Assembly (NCBI GenBank): GCA_002070955.1
Contig: MWEK01000005.1
Location: forward strand, 1-64,000
Origin: Planctomycetes bacterium ADurb.Bin069
GTDB taxonomy: Bacteria > Planctomycetota > UBA8108 > UBA8890 > UBA8898
Length of the DNA: 64,000 bases
Direction: 5' to 3'
Shown here one piece after another: positions 1 to 7,747 of the stretch; positions within the stretch are counted from its first letter, which is position 1, and the number at the start of each line of letters is the position of its first letter. A program made the translations under genes and the position numbers. Below the pieces are notes generated by a model that was given only the letters and a program-made list of their open reading frames with translations, had not been told where the DNA came from and did not search any database.

Positions 1-71
1 GCGGTTGGACGGCGAGAAAGCGTCCCCGCCGGCCTGAGCGCCGCGCCCCGGGGTCGGGATCGGCGCGGCGG

Positions 72-1775
72 CTACAGCAAGTCCGCGTGCTTCTCGATGG
101 TGAGCCGATCGCCGCTCGTCACGACTTCGGTTCGCATCCTAATGCGGGGCAGGGCGTCGCGGATGAACTTCTCGGCCTGGAGCGCGCGCCCGGCGTCGCG
201 CGCGGCCTGCCTGAGGAAAAGATGCGCGGCCAGGGCCTCGGAAGCCAAGTCGACGAGGGGCCGCGCCATGTAGTCCAGGTAGGTTTTATCCTCCGCGGCT
301 TTAAGATGCGTGAGCGCCCGCGCGAGGTGGGCGCGCGCCTCGCCGCACAGCGCGGCGAGTTCGGAGAGGTTCGCGGGGATCGGGCCGGCGGCGAGCGTGT
401 CCAGGAACCGGCCCAGCGTCCCGGCGGTCACTCCCGGCAGGGCGCCGATGACCTGTAGCTGCGTCGTGCCCTCGTAAATCGAAGTGATGCGCGCGTCGCG
501 CGCGAGGCGCTCGACGTTGAAGTCGCGCATGAAGCCCGCGCCGCCGTGGATCTGGATGGCATCGTAGGCGACCTGGTTGCACATCTCCGACGCATAGGCC
601 TTGGCGATGGGCGTGAGCACGCCGGCGAACCCGGAGATCTCCTTGAGTTTGGCCCGGATTTCCTCCCCGGGCGCCTGCGCCAGGCGGCGCTCGTACGCCC
701 GCCGGAGGTCCACCAGCCGGCTCGCCTCGTAGGTGATGGCGCGGGCCGCGAGCAGCGCGCTCTTCATGCGCGCGAGCATGTCGTAGACCTGGGGGAACTC
801 GATGATGCGCTTCTTGAACTGCGTCCGCTCGCGAGCGTACTTGAGGGCTTCCTCGTAGGCGGCCTGCGCGATGCCGACGGACTGGGCGGCGATGGCGACG
901 CGCGCGCCGTTCATGAGGGACATGACGTAGCGAATCAGGCCCAGGCGCCGCTGGCCCACCAACTCGGCGGGCACGCCGTTGAACTGCAGCTCGCAGGTGG
1001 GGGACCCGTGGATGCCGAGCTTGTTCTCGATGCGGCGCACGACCAGCTCGGGGCACTTCTCGCAGAGGAGCATGCTCAGACCCCGGCCGTCGGTGCTGCC
1101 GTCCTCGGTCCGGGCGAGGACCAGGCTCACATCGCCGCAGCCGTTCGTGATGAAGCGCTTGACGCCGTAGAGCTTCCAGGCGCCGTCGGGCTGGGGCACG
1201 GCCTTGAGCCTGACGGCCTGCAGATCGGAGCCCGCGTCGGGTTCGGTCAAGATCATGGCGCCCGTGACTTCGCCGGAAGCGAACTTCGGCAGGTACTTGG
1301 CCTTCTGCTCCTCGCTGGCGAATTCGCGGATGGTTTCGGCGATGTCCTGCAGGCCGAAGAGGTTCATGAGGCTCGCGTCGGCCTGCGACACGATCTCGGT
1401 GGCGATGGTGTACAGGACGCCGGGGATGTTGAGGCCGCCGTGGGTCCGGGGGAGCGTGAACCCCATGAGGCCCGCGCGGGCGAGCACGGCAAGGGCCCGC
1501 CGCGTGCCGCGGGCGTACGTGACCTCGCCGTGCTCGAAGCGCGCGCCCTCCAAGTCGACCTCGGCGGCCAGGGGCGCGATCTCTTGAGCGGCGATGGCGC
1601 CCAGCATGTCGAGGACCGCGCGGTAGCCCTCGCGGGCATCGGCGGCGGAGGTCGGCGCGTCGTCGAACCGGGCGCTCTGCGTGAAATCATCCTCGGCGTT
1701 CGCGATGATCTCGTCCAGCTCCAGGTGCTCGAAGTGCCACAGGATATCCGGGTTGTCGCTGAAAAAGTTCTCCAC
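72..1775 (-). CDS. acyl-CoA dehydrogenase family protein
   Basis: 567 residues. FAD-dependent alpha,beta-dehydrogenation of an acyl-CoA, passing electrons to the ETF encoded just upstream. Visible family features are the ALMNLFGLQD-type N-terminal alpha domain, the TEPDAGSD motif of the beta-barrel domain, GVKRFITNG, and the C-terminal QIHGGAGFMRDF and YEGTTQLQVIGA segments; the glutamate of YEGT is the usual catalytic base. It is longer than the 380-residue short-chain enzymes and has an extra C-terminal helical region, as in long acyl-CoA dehydrogenases with about 570-600 residues. I chose the GTG at 1775 because GGAGG lies 5 bases upstream and family homology begins there (VENFFSDNPDI). 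It is the third gene of etfB-etfA-acd, 8 bp after etfA. The substrate is not predictable. Confidence 0.93.
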   Translation of the reverse strand: MENFFSDNPDILWHFEHLELDEIIANAEDDFTQSARFDDAPTSAADAREGYRAVLDMLGAIAAQEIAPLAAEVDLEGARFEHGEVTYARGTRRALAVLARAGLMGFTLPRTHGGLNIPGVLYTIATEIVSQADASLMNLFGLQDIAETIREFASEEQKAKYLPKFASGEVTGAMILTEPDAGSDLQAVRLKAVPQPDGAWKLYGVKRFITNGCGDVSLVLARTEDGSTDGRGLSMLLCEKCPELVVRRIENKLGIHGSPTCELQFNGVPAELVGQRRLGLIRYVMSLMNGARVAIAAQSVGIAQAAYEEALKYARERTQFKKRIIEFPQVYDMLARMKSALLAARAITYEASRLVDLRRAYERRLAQAPGEEIRAKLKEISGFAGVLTPIAKAYASEMCNQVAYDAIQIHGGAGFMRDFNVERLARDARITSIYEGTTQLQVIGALPGVTAGTLGRFLDTLAAGPIPANLSELAALCGEARAHLARALTHLKAAEDKTYLDYMARPLVDLASEALAAHLFLRQAARDAGRALQAEKFIRDALPRIRMRTEVVTSGDRLTIEKHADLL

Positions 1776-1783
1776 GCTGCCTC

Positions 1784-2797
1784 CTACATGGCGCCCTTCA
1801 GGGCCTTGATCAGCCGGGGGATCACCTCCAGCGCGTCGCCCACGATGCCGTAGTGCGCGATCTGGAAGATCGGCGCCTCCGGGTCGCGGTTGATGGCGAT
1901 GATCTTCTGCGACTCCTCCATGCCGGCGCGGTGTTGGACCGCGCCCGAGATGCCGCAGGCGACATACAGCTTCGGCCGCACCGTGGTGCCGGTCTGGCCG
2001 ACTTGGTGGTCGTGGTGAATGAAGCCCGCGTCGACGGCGGCGCGCGAGGCGCCGACGGCGGCGTTGAGCGCCGCGGCCAGGTCGTGGAGCAGCTTGAAGT
2101 TCTCGGCGGAGCCCATGCCGTAGCCGCCCGCCACGATGATCGAGGCGCCGCGCAGGTCCACGCGGCGCTCCTGCGCGTGGTGCTCCAGCACGCGGACGAG
2201 CTCGTCCTCCGGCGCCGGCGAGAAGGCCGATTCGCACAGCTCGCCCGCGCGGCCCGCGTCGGCCGGGAGCGCGTGCATGACGCCTTCCCTGACCGTCGCC
2301 ATCTGCGGCAGGGTCTCGGGGCTCACGATGGTGGCGATGACGTTGCCGCCGAAGGCGGGGCGAACCTGGAGAAGCTTCCGGGAGAAGAGGCGCCCGCCGG
2401 ACTCGTACTCGCCGACCTGCAGATCCGTGCAGTCCGCCGTGAGCCCCGCCTTGAGGGCCGACGCCACCCGAGGCGCGAGGTCCCGCCCCGTGGGAGTCGC
2501 GCCGTAGAGCACGATCTCGGGCTTCCGCGCCGCGACCAGTTCGGTGATCCAGCGGGCGTAGGGCAGCGTTCGGTACATGGCCAGCGCGCCGTGGTCCGCG
2601 AGGTACACGACGTCGGCGCCGCGGGCGTGAAGCGCGCCGGCCAGGGGCCGCACGTCCTTGCCCAGCAGCATGGCGCCGAGGCGCACGCCGAGGGCGTCCG
2701 CCAGCTCGCGGCCCTTGCCCAGGAGCTCGAGGGAGACCTCCGCGATGCGGCCGTCCTCGATTTCCGCAAACACCCAGACTTCACCGTGTGGCGCCAT
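1784..2797 (-). CDS. etfA: electron transfer flavoprotein subunit alpha
   Basis: 337 residues, the usual length. Alpha subunit of the ETF heterodimer, which binds FAD and carries electrons from acyl-CoA dehydrogenases to the membrane ETF:quinone oxidoreductase. The C-terminal FAD domain is clear: GGYGMGSAENF, VGASRAAVDAGF, the QVGQTG segment, KLYVACGISGAVQH and IAINRDPEAPIFQIAHYG are all signature stretches. It lies 9 bp after etfB and 8 bp before the acyl-CoA dehydrogenase, so the three are almost certainly one transcript. The ATG at 2797 follows an AAGGAA site. Confidence 0.97.
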   Translation of the reverse strand: MAPHGEVWVFAEIEDGRIAEVSLELLGKGRELADALGVRLGAMLLGKDVRPLAGALHARGADVVYLADHGALAMYRTLPYARWITELVAARKPEIVLYGATPTGRDLAPRVASALKAGLTADCTDLQVGEYESGGRLFSRKLLQVRPAFGGNVIATIVSPETLPQMATVREGVMHALPADAGRAGELCESAFSPAPEDELVRVLEHHAQERRVDLRGASIIVAGGYGMGSAENFKLLHDLAAALNAAVGASRAAVDAGFIHHDHQVGQTGTTVRPKLYVACGISGAVQHRAGMEESQKIIAINRDPEAPIFQIAHYGIVGDALEVIPRLIKALKGAM

Positions 2798-2806
2798 GTC
2801 CGTTCC

Positions 2807-3697
2807 TTACCCGAAGGTTCTCTCGGCCGTGAGCTCGTCGACGAGCGCCTTGACGCCGGCGTCATCCGGCGCGAAGCGCTTGAGGTCCTTGCCCTTGAGG
2901 ACGACGTTCATGATCTTCTTGACCTTGGTGGGCGAGCCGGTCAGGCCCGTGCGGTTGAGGTCCGCGCCGATCTCGTCGACGCCCCAGGTTTCGATGAATA
3001 GTCCGCGGTCGGCCAGTTCGTCCTTGAGCAGGCCGACGGGCACGCCTCGGGCCTGGGCGGTCTTCTCGAGCTCGAAGGTCGAGCGCGCGCGCCGGTACTT
3101 GAGGAGCAGCCGCGCGTTGGGCCACCTGGCCGAGCCGCCGCCGCCGACGACGGTGAGGAGGAGCGGAGCCTGGGCCTCGACGATTTCATGGGCGCGCCCC
3201 AGGTTTCTGCGGATGAGAAGGCGGTCGCCGCGGCGCTCCAGCACGCGCTCGACGTAGGACACCTGGGGCAGCTTGAGCTTCTCGGCCACCTGGGGCCCGA
3301 CCTGCGCCGTGTCGCCATCGATCGCCTGCCGGCCGCAGATCACCAGGTCGAAGGGCGCCAGGCGCGCGCTGATGGTCTGGGCGAGGGCGTAGGAGGTGGC
3401 GAGGGTGTCCGAGGCCGCGAACCTGCGGTCGCTCAGGAGAATGGCGCGGTCGGCGCCGCGGCAGAGGGCATCCCTGAGAATGTCCGCCGCGCGCGGAGGC
3501 CCCATGGTGAGGACCGTCACGCGGCCGCCCTCGCGGTCCTTGAGATCCAGGGCCAGTTCGAGGGCCAGGAGATCGTCGGGGTTGAAGACCGCGGGCAGCG
3601 CGTTGCGGTTCACCGTGCCGTCCGCGTTCATCGCCTCGCCGGTGATGTTCGACCAGTTCGGCACCTGTTTGACCAGGACCACCATCGTGAAGGACAC
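2807..3697 (-). CDS. etfB: electron transfer flavoprotein subunit beta
   Basis: 296 residues, close to the usual 250-290. Beta subunit of ETF, binding AMP and docking to EtfA. It begins VSFTMVVLVKQVPNW, the typical EtfB start, and carries the conserved ADRAILLSD and DLVICGRQAIDGDTAQVGPQVAE segments. Upstream codons extend the frame to 3832 but have no homology. The GTG at 3697 has AGGAGG 4 bases upstream and is preferred; the in-frame ATG four codons later is an alternative. First gene of the etfB-etfA-acd operon, divergent from the polymerase gene. Confidence 0.95.
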   Translation of the reverse strand: MSFTMVVLVKQVPNWSNITGEAMNADGTVNRNALPAVFNPDDLLALELALDLKDREGGRVTVLTMGPPRAADILRDALCRGADRAILLSDRRFAASDTLATSYALAQTISARLAPFDLVICGRQAIDGDTAQVGPQVAEKLKLPQVSYVERVLERRGDRLLIRRNLGRAHEIVEAQAPLLLTVVGGGGSARWPNARLLLKYRRARSTFELEKTAQARGVPVGLLKDELADRGLFIETWGVDEIGADLNRTGLTGSPTKVKKIMNVVLKGKDLKRFAPDDAGVKALVDELTAERTFG

Positions 3698-3907
3698 GTT
3701 GCCTCCTGCGTTGTGAGGACCGGGGCGCGCGGCATCGCGAACTCGAATGCGGGCCCGGGCCTGCTCGGCCTCCCGTGTTCGCCCGCGCGCGGCGCCGGCG
3801 GCCTGCGGCGCGGTGGGAGGCAACTTTACCAATAGTCGTCCGGAGCGGCAAGGGCGGGGCGGGGAGCGGCCGCCGCCCGGCGCGCGCCGCGGAGCCTCGG
3901 CGGCGCG

Positions 3908-3936
3908 TTGCCTCGTCCCCGTCCGGCCGTTATCAT
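3908..3936 (+). promoter_or_regulatory. sigma-70-type promoter for the DnaE-type polymerase
   Basis: TTGCCT (3908-3913) and TATCAT (3931-3936) separated by 17 bp. The start would be near 3943, giving a leader of about 33 nt before the ATG at 3976. The same TTGCCT -35 occurs at 16526. Confidence 0.55.
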
Positions 3937-3975
3937 GACGGCGAACAGTCGTTCGTTCGGGCCGCGGGATGACCC

Positions 3976-6975
3976 ATGATCGCCTTTTACGCGCAGAGCT
4001 ATTATTCGCTTCTCCGGGGCGTGGCGAGTCCCGCCGCCATTCCCGGTCTCGCGCGGGAGAACGGCTACGCCGGCGCGCTGTTGGCCGACCGGGACAGCCT
4101 GGCCGGCGCGGCGGAGTTCTTCCGCGCGGCGGAGGCCGCGGGCATCGCGGCGTATGCGGGCGTCGAACTCACGGACCGCGAGCGCCGCGCGGCGCTGCTC
4201 GTCATCCGCGACCGCGAGGGCCGCGAGGCGGCGAACGCCCTCATCTCGGCGCGGAACCTGGACGCGGACTTCTCGCTGGGCGCGGCGCTGGGCGCGGCGC
4301 CGCCCGGGCTGTTCGTCGCCGCGGGCGATGCGGGGCTCGCCCGCGAGCTTGCGTCCGCGCTGCCGCGCGATCGGCTCGGAGTGCTGCTTCTCAGGCCCGC
4401 CGCGACCGCGACCTGGGAGCGGGCGCAGGCCGAGGCCGCCCGGGCCCTCGATCTGCCGCTCGTCGCGGCCTGCCGCTTCGTCTACCGGCGCCGGGAGGAT
4501 CTCGAGACGGGCCGGCTTCTGCGCGCGATCGGAAACGGCGCCCCGCCCAACGGCGCCGCAGCCAACGGCGCCGCGGCGCCCTCGGCGCGGGAGCTCTTCC
4601 TCCCCGCGCCCCGCGCGGCCGCGCTCTTCGGCGATGTCCCCGAGGCGCTCCGCGCCGCCCGCGCCGCCATGGAGGGCGCCGATTTCGCGTGGCGGCGCAT
4701 CCGGTACATTGTGCCCTCGCCGCCCGTGCGCCTCCCCGAGGAGCCGCCCCGCGTCCTCAGGCGCATCGCCCGCGAGAGCCTCAGGCGGCGCGGCGCCGTC
4801 TCGCGCGCGGCGCACGCGCGGCTCGACACCGAGCTTCGCGAGATCGAGCACCTCGGCTTGGCCGCGTATTTTCTGGTCGTCTGGGACATCGTCAGGGAGG
4901 CGCGGCGCGCCGGCATTCTCTGCGTCGGACGCGGCTCGGGCGCGGGCTCGCTCGTGAGCTACGCCCTCGGTCTGACGCCGGTTGACCCCCTAGCGGCGGG
5001 CCTGCTCTTCGAACGTTTTCTCCATCGCCTGCGGCCGGATCTGCCGGACCTCGATCTCGATGTGGAATGGCAGCGCCGGGACGAGGTGATCCGGTCGGTT
5101 TACCGCCGTTACGGCGCCGGCCGCGCGGCCATGATCGGGAGCTACGTGACGATGCAGCCGCGCCTCGCCGTCCGCGAGGCGGCGCGGGCGGCGGGGCTCC
5201 CGCCTTGCGCGATCGACCGCCTGAGCCGCGCCGTCCCGCATGCGCCGGAGGGCGGTTCCATTCGCGCGGCGCTCGCGCGCGCCCCCCGCGCGGCGGGCAT
5301 CCCCTGGGACGACCCGGTTCCGGCCGGCATCCTCGCCCGGGCCGAGGGCTTGCTCGCGATCCCGCGCTGCCTTTCGATCCACCCGGCGGGCATCGTCATC
5401 GCGGACGGTCCGCTGCGGCGTCTCGCGCCACTCGCGATGGCGCCCAAGGGCATCGTGGTCACGCAGCTCGACATGCGCGCCATCGAGGACACGGGGTTGA
5501 TCAAGATCGATCTGCTGGGGAACCGCATGCTCGGAGAATTCGCCGAGGCGCGGGCGCTCGTCGCGGCGCGGCACGGGCGCGATCTGCGGATCGAGACGAT
5601 TCCCCGGGAGGATGCCCGGACGGGCGCGCGCTGCCGGCGCGGCGACGCGATCGGCTGCTTTCAGATCGAAAGCCCGGCCATGCGGCAGCTCATGACGGCG
5701 CTGGGCGCGGGCTCGTGGCGGGACCTCCTGGCGGCGGTCGCGCTCATCAGGCCCGGCCCGGCGGCGGCCGGATCGAAGGAGCGCTTCATCCGCCGGGTCC
5801 ACGGGGAGGCGCCGCCGCCCGCTCCGCATCCGAGCGTGGCGCGCGCGCTGGAGCACACCCGGGGCGTCCTCCTTTTCGAGGAGGATCTCGCCCGCGTGTT
5901 CCAGGCGCTGACGGCGCGGCCGCTCTGCGAGGGCGAACTGCTGCGCGCGCGCATCAAGGCCGCGCGCGGGGACGAGGCCGCGCTGGCGCCCCTCAGGGAG
6001 GAATTCGCCCGCGCGGCGGCGGCCAACGGCGTCGGGCCGGAGGCGGCCGCGGCGGTCTGGCGCGATCTGCTGCGGTTCGCCGCCTACACCTACAACCAGG
6101 CTCACGCCGCGGTTTTCAGCCTGCTCGCCTGGTGCATGGCTTACGTGAAGGCGCATTTCGCCCCCGAGTTCTTCTGCGCGATTCTCAACCACCACGCCGG
6201 CATGTACCCGGCCAGGGTCCTGCTCGCCGAAGCCGTGCGCGAGGGCATCGAGGTCAGGCCGCCGTCGGTCCAGTGCGCGGGCGAGCGCTACGCGCTCGAG
6301 GGCGATGCTCTCAGAATGCCCCTCACCGCGGTGCGCGCGCTCACCGCGGCCGCGTGCGCGCGGATCGCGGCCGCGCGGCCCTTCGCTTCGATGGCGGATT
6401 TTCTGCGCCGCGCGCGGCCCAAGGCCGGCGAGGCCGAAAATCTGATTTGCGCGGGGGCGCTGGACTGGACCGGCATCGAGCGGCCGAAGCTCCTGTGGGA
6501 ACTGGCCGTGAGCCTGCGCCGCCGCCGCGACGGCGCGGAGGGGCTGCCGTTTTCCGTGTCGTATCCGCCGCTGCCCCCGTTGTCGCCGCGCCGGCGCATG
6601 GCGCAGGAGTTCGCCGTTCTTGACTTCGCGCCCTCGGGCGGCGCGCTGGCGGCGCTCAGGCGCGACCGCGGCGGGGAGGACCTTGTCCCCGCGGCGGCCC
6701 TCGCGCGCCACGAGGGGCGGGACGTGTGCGTGATGGGATTTCTGGCCGCGCTCAGGGAGATTCCGTCGGCGCGCGGCGGCCGCATGGCCTTCGCGAGCCT
6801 GCAGGACGAGACCGGCTGGGCCGAGGTCGTGTTTTTCGAACCGGCCTACCGGCGCAACGCGGCGCGGGTGCGCGGCGGAATCCTCGCGGTGCGCGGCACG
6901 GTGCGGAGCCGTTTCGGCGCCGTGCACGTCGAGGGCCGGACGGTGGAGGCGATGGACGGGGACTTGCGGGCCTAG
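3976..6975 (+). CDS. DNA polymerase III alpha subunit family protein (DnaE-type, degenerate PHP domain)
   Basis: 999 residues, shorter than replicative DnaE (about 1150) and close to the error-prone DnaE2/ImuC class (about 1050). Order: PHP domain (1-70), polymerase palm, fingers, helix-hairpin-helix region, and a C-terminal OB fold (about 890-960, DVCVMGFLAALREI). The polymerase core is recognisable from GRGSGAGSLVSYALGLTPVDP and the catalytic acidic run PDLPDLDLDVE near residue 355. The PHP N terminus reads FYAQSYYSLLRG where active PHP domains have an HxH metal motif, so PHP proofreading or phosphatase activity is unlikely. No imuA or imuB lies beside it. Whether it is replicative or a translesion polymerase cannot be settled here. 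The ATG at 3976 has only a weak ribosome site. Confidence 0.88.
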   Translation: MIAFYAQSYYSLLRGVASPAAIPGLARENGYAGALLADRDSLAGAAEFFRAAEAAGIAAYAGVELTDRERRAALLVIRDREGREAANALISARNLDADFSLGAALGAAPPGLFVAAGDAGLARELASALPRDRLGVLLLRPAATATWERAQAEAARALDLPLVAACRFVYRRREDLETGRLLRAIGNGAPPNGAAANGAAAPSARELFLPAPRAAALFGDVPEALRAARAAMEGADFAWRRIRYIVPSPPVRLPEEPPRVLRRIARESLRRRGAVSRAAHARLDTELREIEHLGLAAYFLVVWDIVREARRAGILCVGRGSGAGSLVSYALGLTPVDPLAAGLLFERFLHRLRPDLPDLDLDVEWQRRDEVIRSVYRRYGAGRAAMIGSYVTMQPRLAVREAARAAGLPPCAIDRLSRAVPHAPEGGSIRAALARAPRAAGIPWDDPVPAGILARAEGLLAIPRCLSIHPAGIVIADGPLRRLAPLAMAPKGIVVTQLDMRAIEDTGLIKIDLLGNRMLGEFAEARALVAARHGRDLRIETIPREDARTGARCRRGDAIGCFQIESPAMRQLMTALGAGSWRDLLAAVALIRPGPAAAGSKERFIRRVHGEAPPPAPHPSVARALEHTRGVLLFEEDLARVFQALTARPLCEGELLRARIKAARGDEAALAPLREEFARAAAANGVGPEAAAAVWRDLLRFAAYTYNQAHAAVFSLLAWCMAYVKAHFAPEFFCAILNHHAGMYPARVLLAEAVREGIEVRPPSVQCAGERYALEGDALRMPLTAVRALTAAACARIAAARPFASMADFLRRARPKAGEAENLICAGALDWTGIERPKLLWELAVSLRRRRDGAEGLPFSVSYPPLPPLSPRRRMAQEFAVLDFAPSGGALAALRRDRGGEDLVPAAALARHEGRDVCVMGFLAALREIPSARGGRMAFASLQDETGWAEVVFFEPAYRRNAARVRGGILAVRGTVRSRFGAVHVEGRTVEAMDGDLRA

Positions 6976-7023
6976 GTTCATGGGAGCCGGGCGGGAGAGA
7001 AGCCCCGCGGCGGCGCGCCATCT

Positions 7024-7686
7024 TCAGGGCGCTCCCGGCAGGGGAATCAGGAGCTCGCGGGGCGCCGCGTTTGGTTCGGCGCGGCGCGCGAAGGGCAGGC
7101 GCGCCTCGGCGCCGCGGGCGGCGGCCTCGACGTCGAGCTTCCCGCCGTCCCGAGGAGCGAAAAAGACCGCGCCCAGCTTCCTGGCGCCGGGCGGCAGCGC
7201 GGCCTCCTCCACCGCCAGGTGCCGGTAGTGGCCGGCGATGCGCGCGTTCGTCAGGGCGACCGAGTCGGCGATGACCAGACCCGGGATCACGGCGAAGAGG
7301 AATCCGGGCACGGCGCGCCAGTACGAGAACGAGGCCGCCTCGGCCGCGGCGCTCCACGGAAGATGGACGAGTGTCGCGCCGTCCGCCAGCGTCACGCGCG
7401 CGTCGGAGGCCGAGAACCGGAGGGTGTCGCCGCTCGCATTCTCGAGCTGGACGATGAGCGGGAGGATGCCCAGCGCGATCAAGTCGGCGCCGAAGAAGAA
7501 CCGCGCCTCCTCGGGGGCCGTAACGAGCCGGCAAGCCGCGGCGAGCCCGGCCTCGCCGTTCCGGACCGCCCGCCCGTGTTCGGCCGGCGGCGTGAGCTCG
7601 TGCAGGCTTATCGAGACGCATCCCAACGGCAGGAGCGCCGACAGGACGAACGCGCGCGGCAGGCGCAACGAGCGTGTGGAGAGCAT
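7024..7686 (-). CDS. putative lipoprotein of unknown function
   Basis: 220 residues from the ATG at 7686. The N terminus is a short basic stretch, a hydrophobic core and the lipobox LPLGC, so it should be lipidated and anchored to a membrane. An ATG ten codons earlier (7716) is possible but makes an unusually long n-region. A hydrophobic segment in the middle (WRAVPGFLFAVIPGLVIADS) may span or contact the membrane. No catalytic motif is recognised. It follows the PIMT fusion gene on the same strand with a gap of about 60 bp, so the two may be co-transcribed. Confidence 0.75.
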   Translation of the reverse strand: MLSTRSLRLPRAFVLSALLPLGCVSISLHELTPPAEHGRAVRNGEAGLAAACRLVTAPEEARFFFGADLIALGILPLIVQLENASGDTLRFSASDARVTLADGATLVHLPWSAAAEAASFSYWRAVPGFLFAVIPGLVIADSVALTNARIAGHYRHLAVEEAALPPGARKLGAVFFAPRDGGKLDVEAAARGAEARLPFARRAEPNAAPRELLIPLPGAP

Positions 7687-7747
7687 GCGCGGGGATCTCC
7701 GGGGGGGCGGCTCCATCCCCTAGCTCTTATCGGGCCGGCGGCGGCGG

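Noticed and set aside
4990-6981. Long open frame (663 codons) on the minus strand
   Set aside because: It is antisense to the polymerase gene, has shadow-type Arg/Ala/Gly-rich composition and no recognisable motif.
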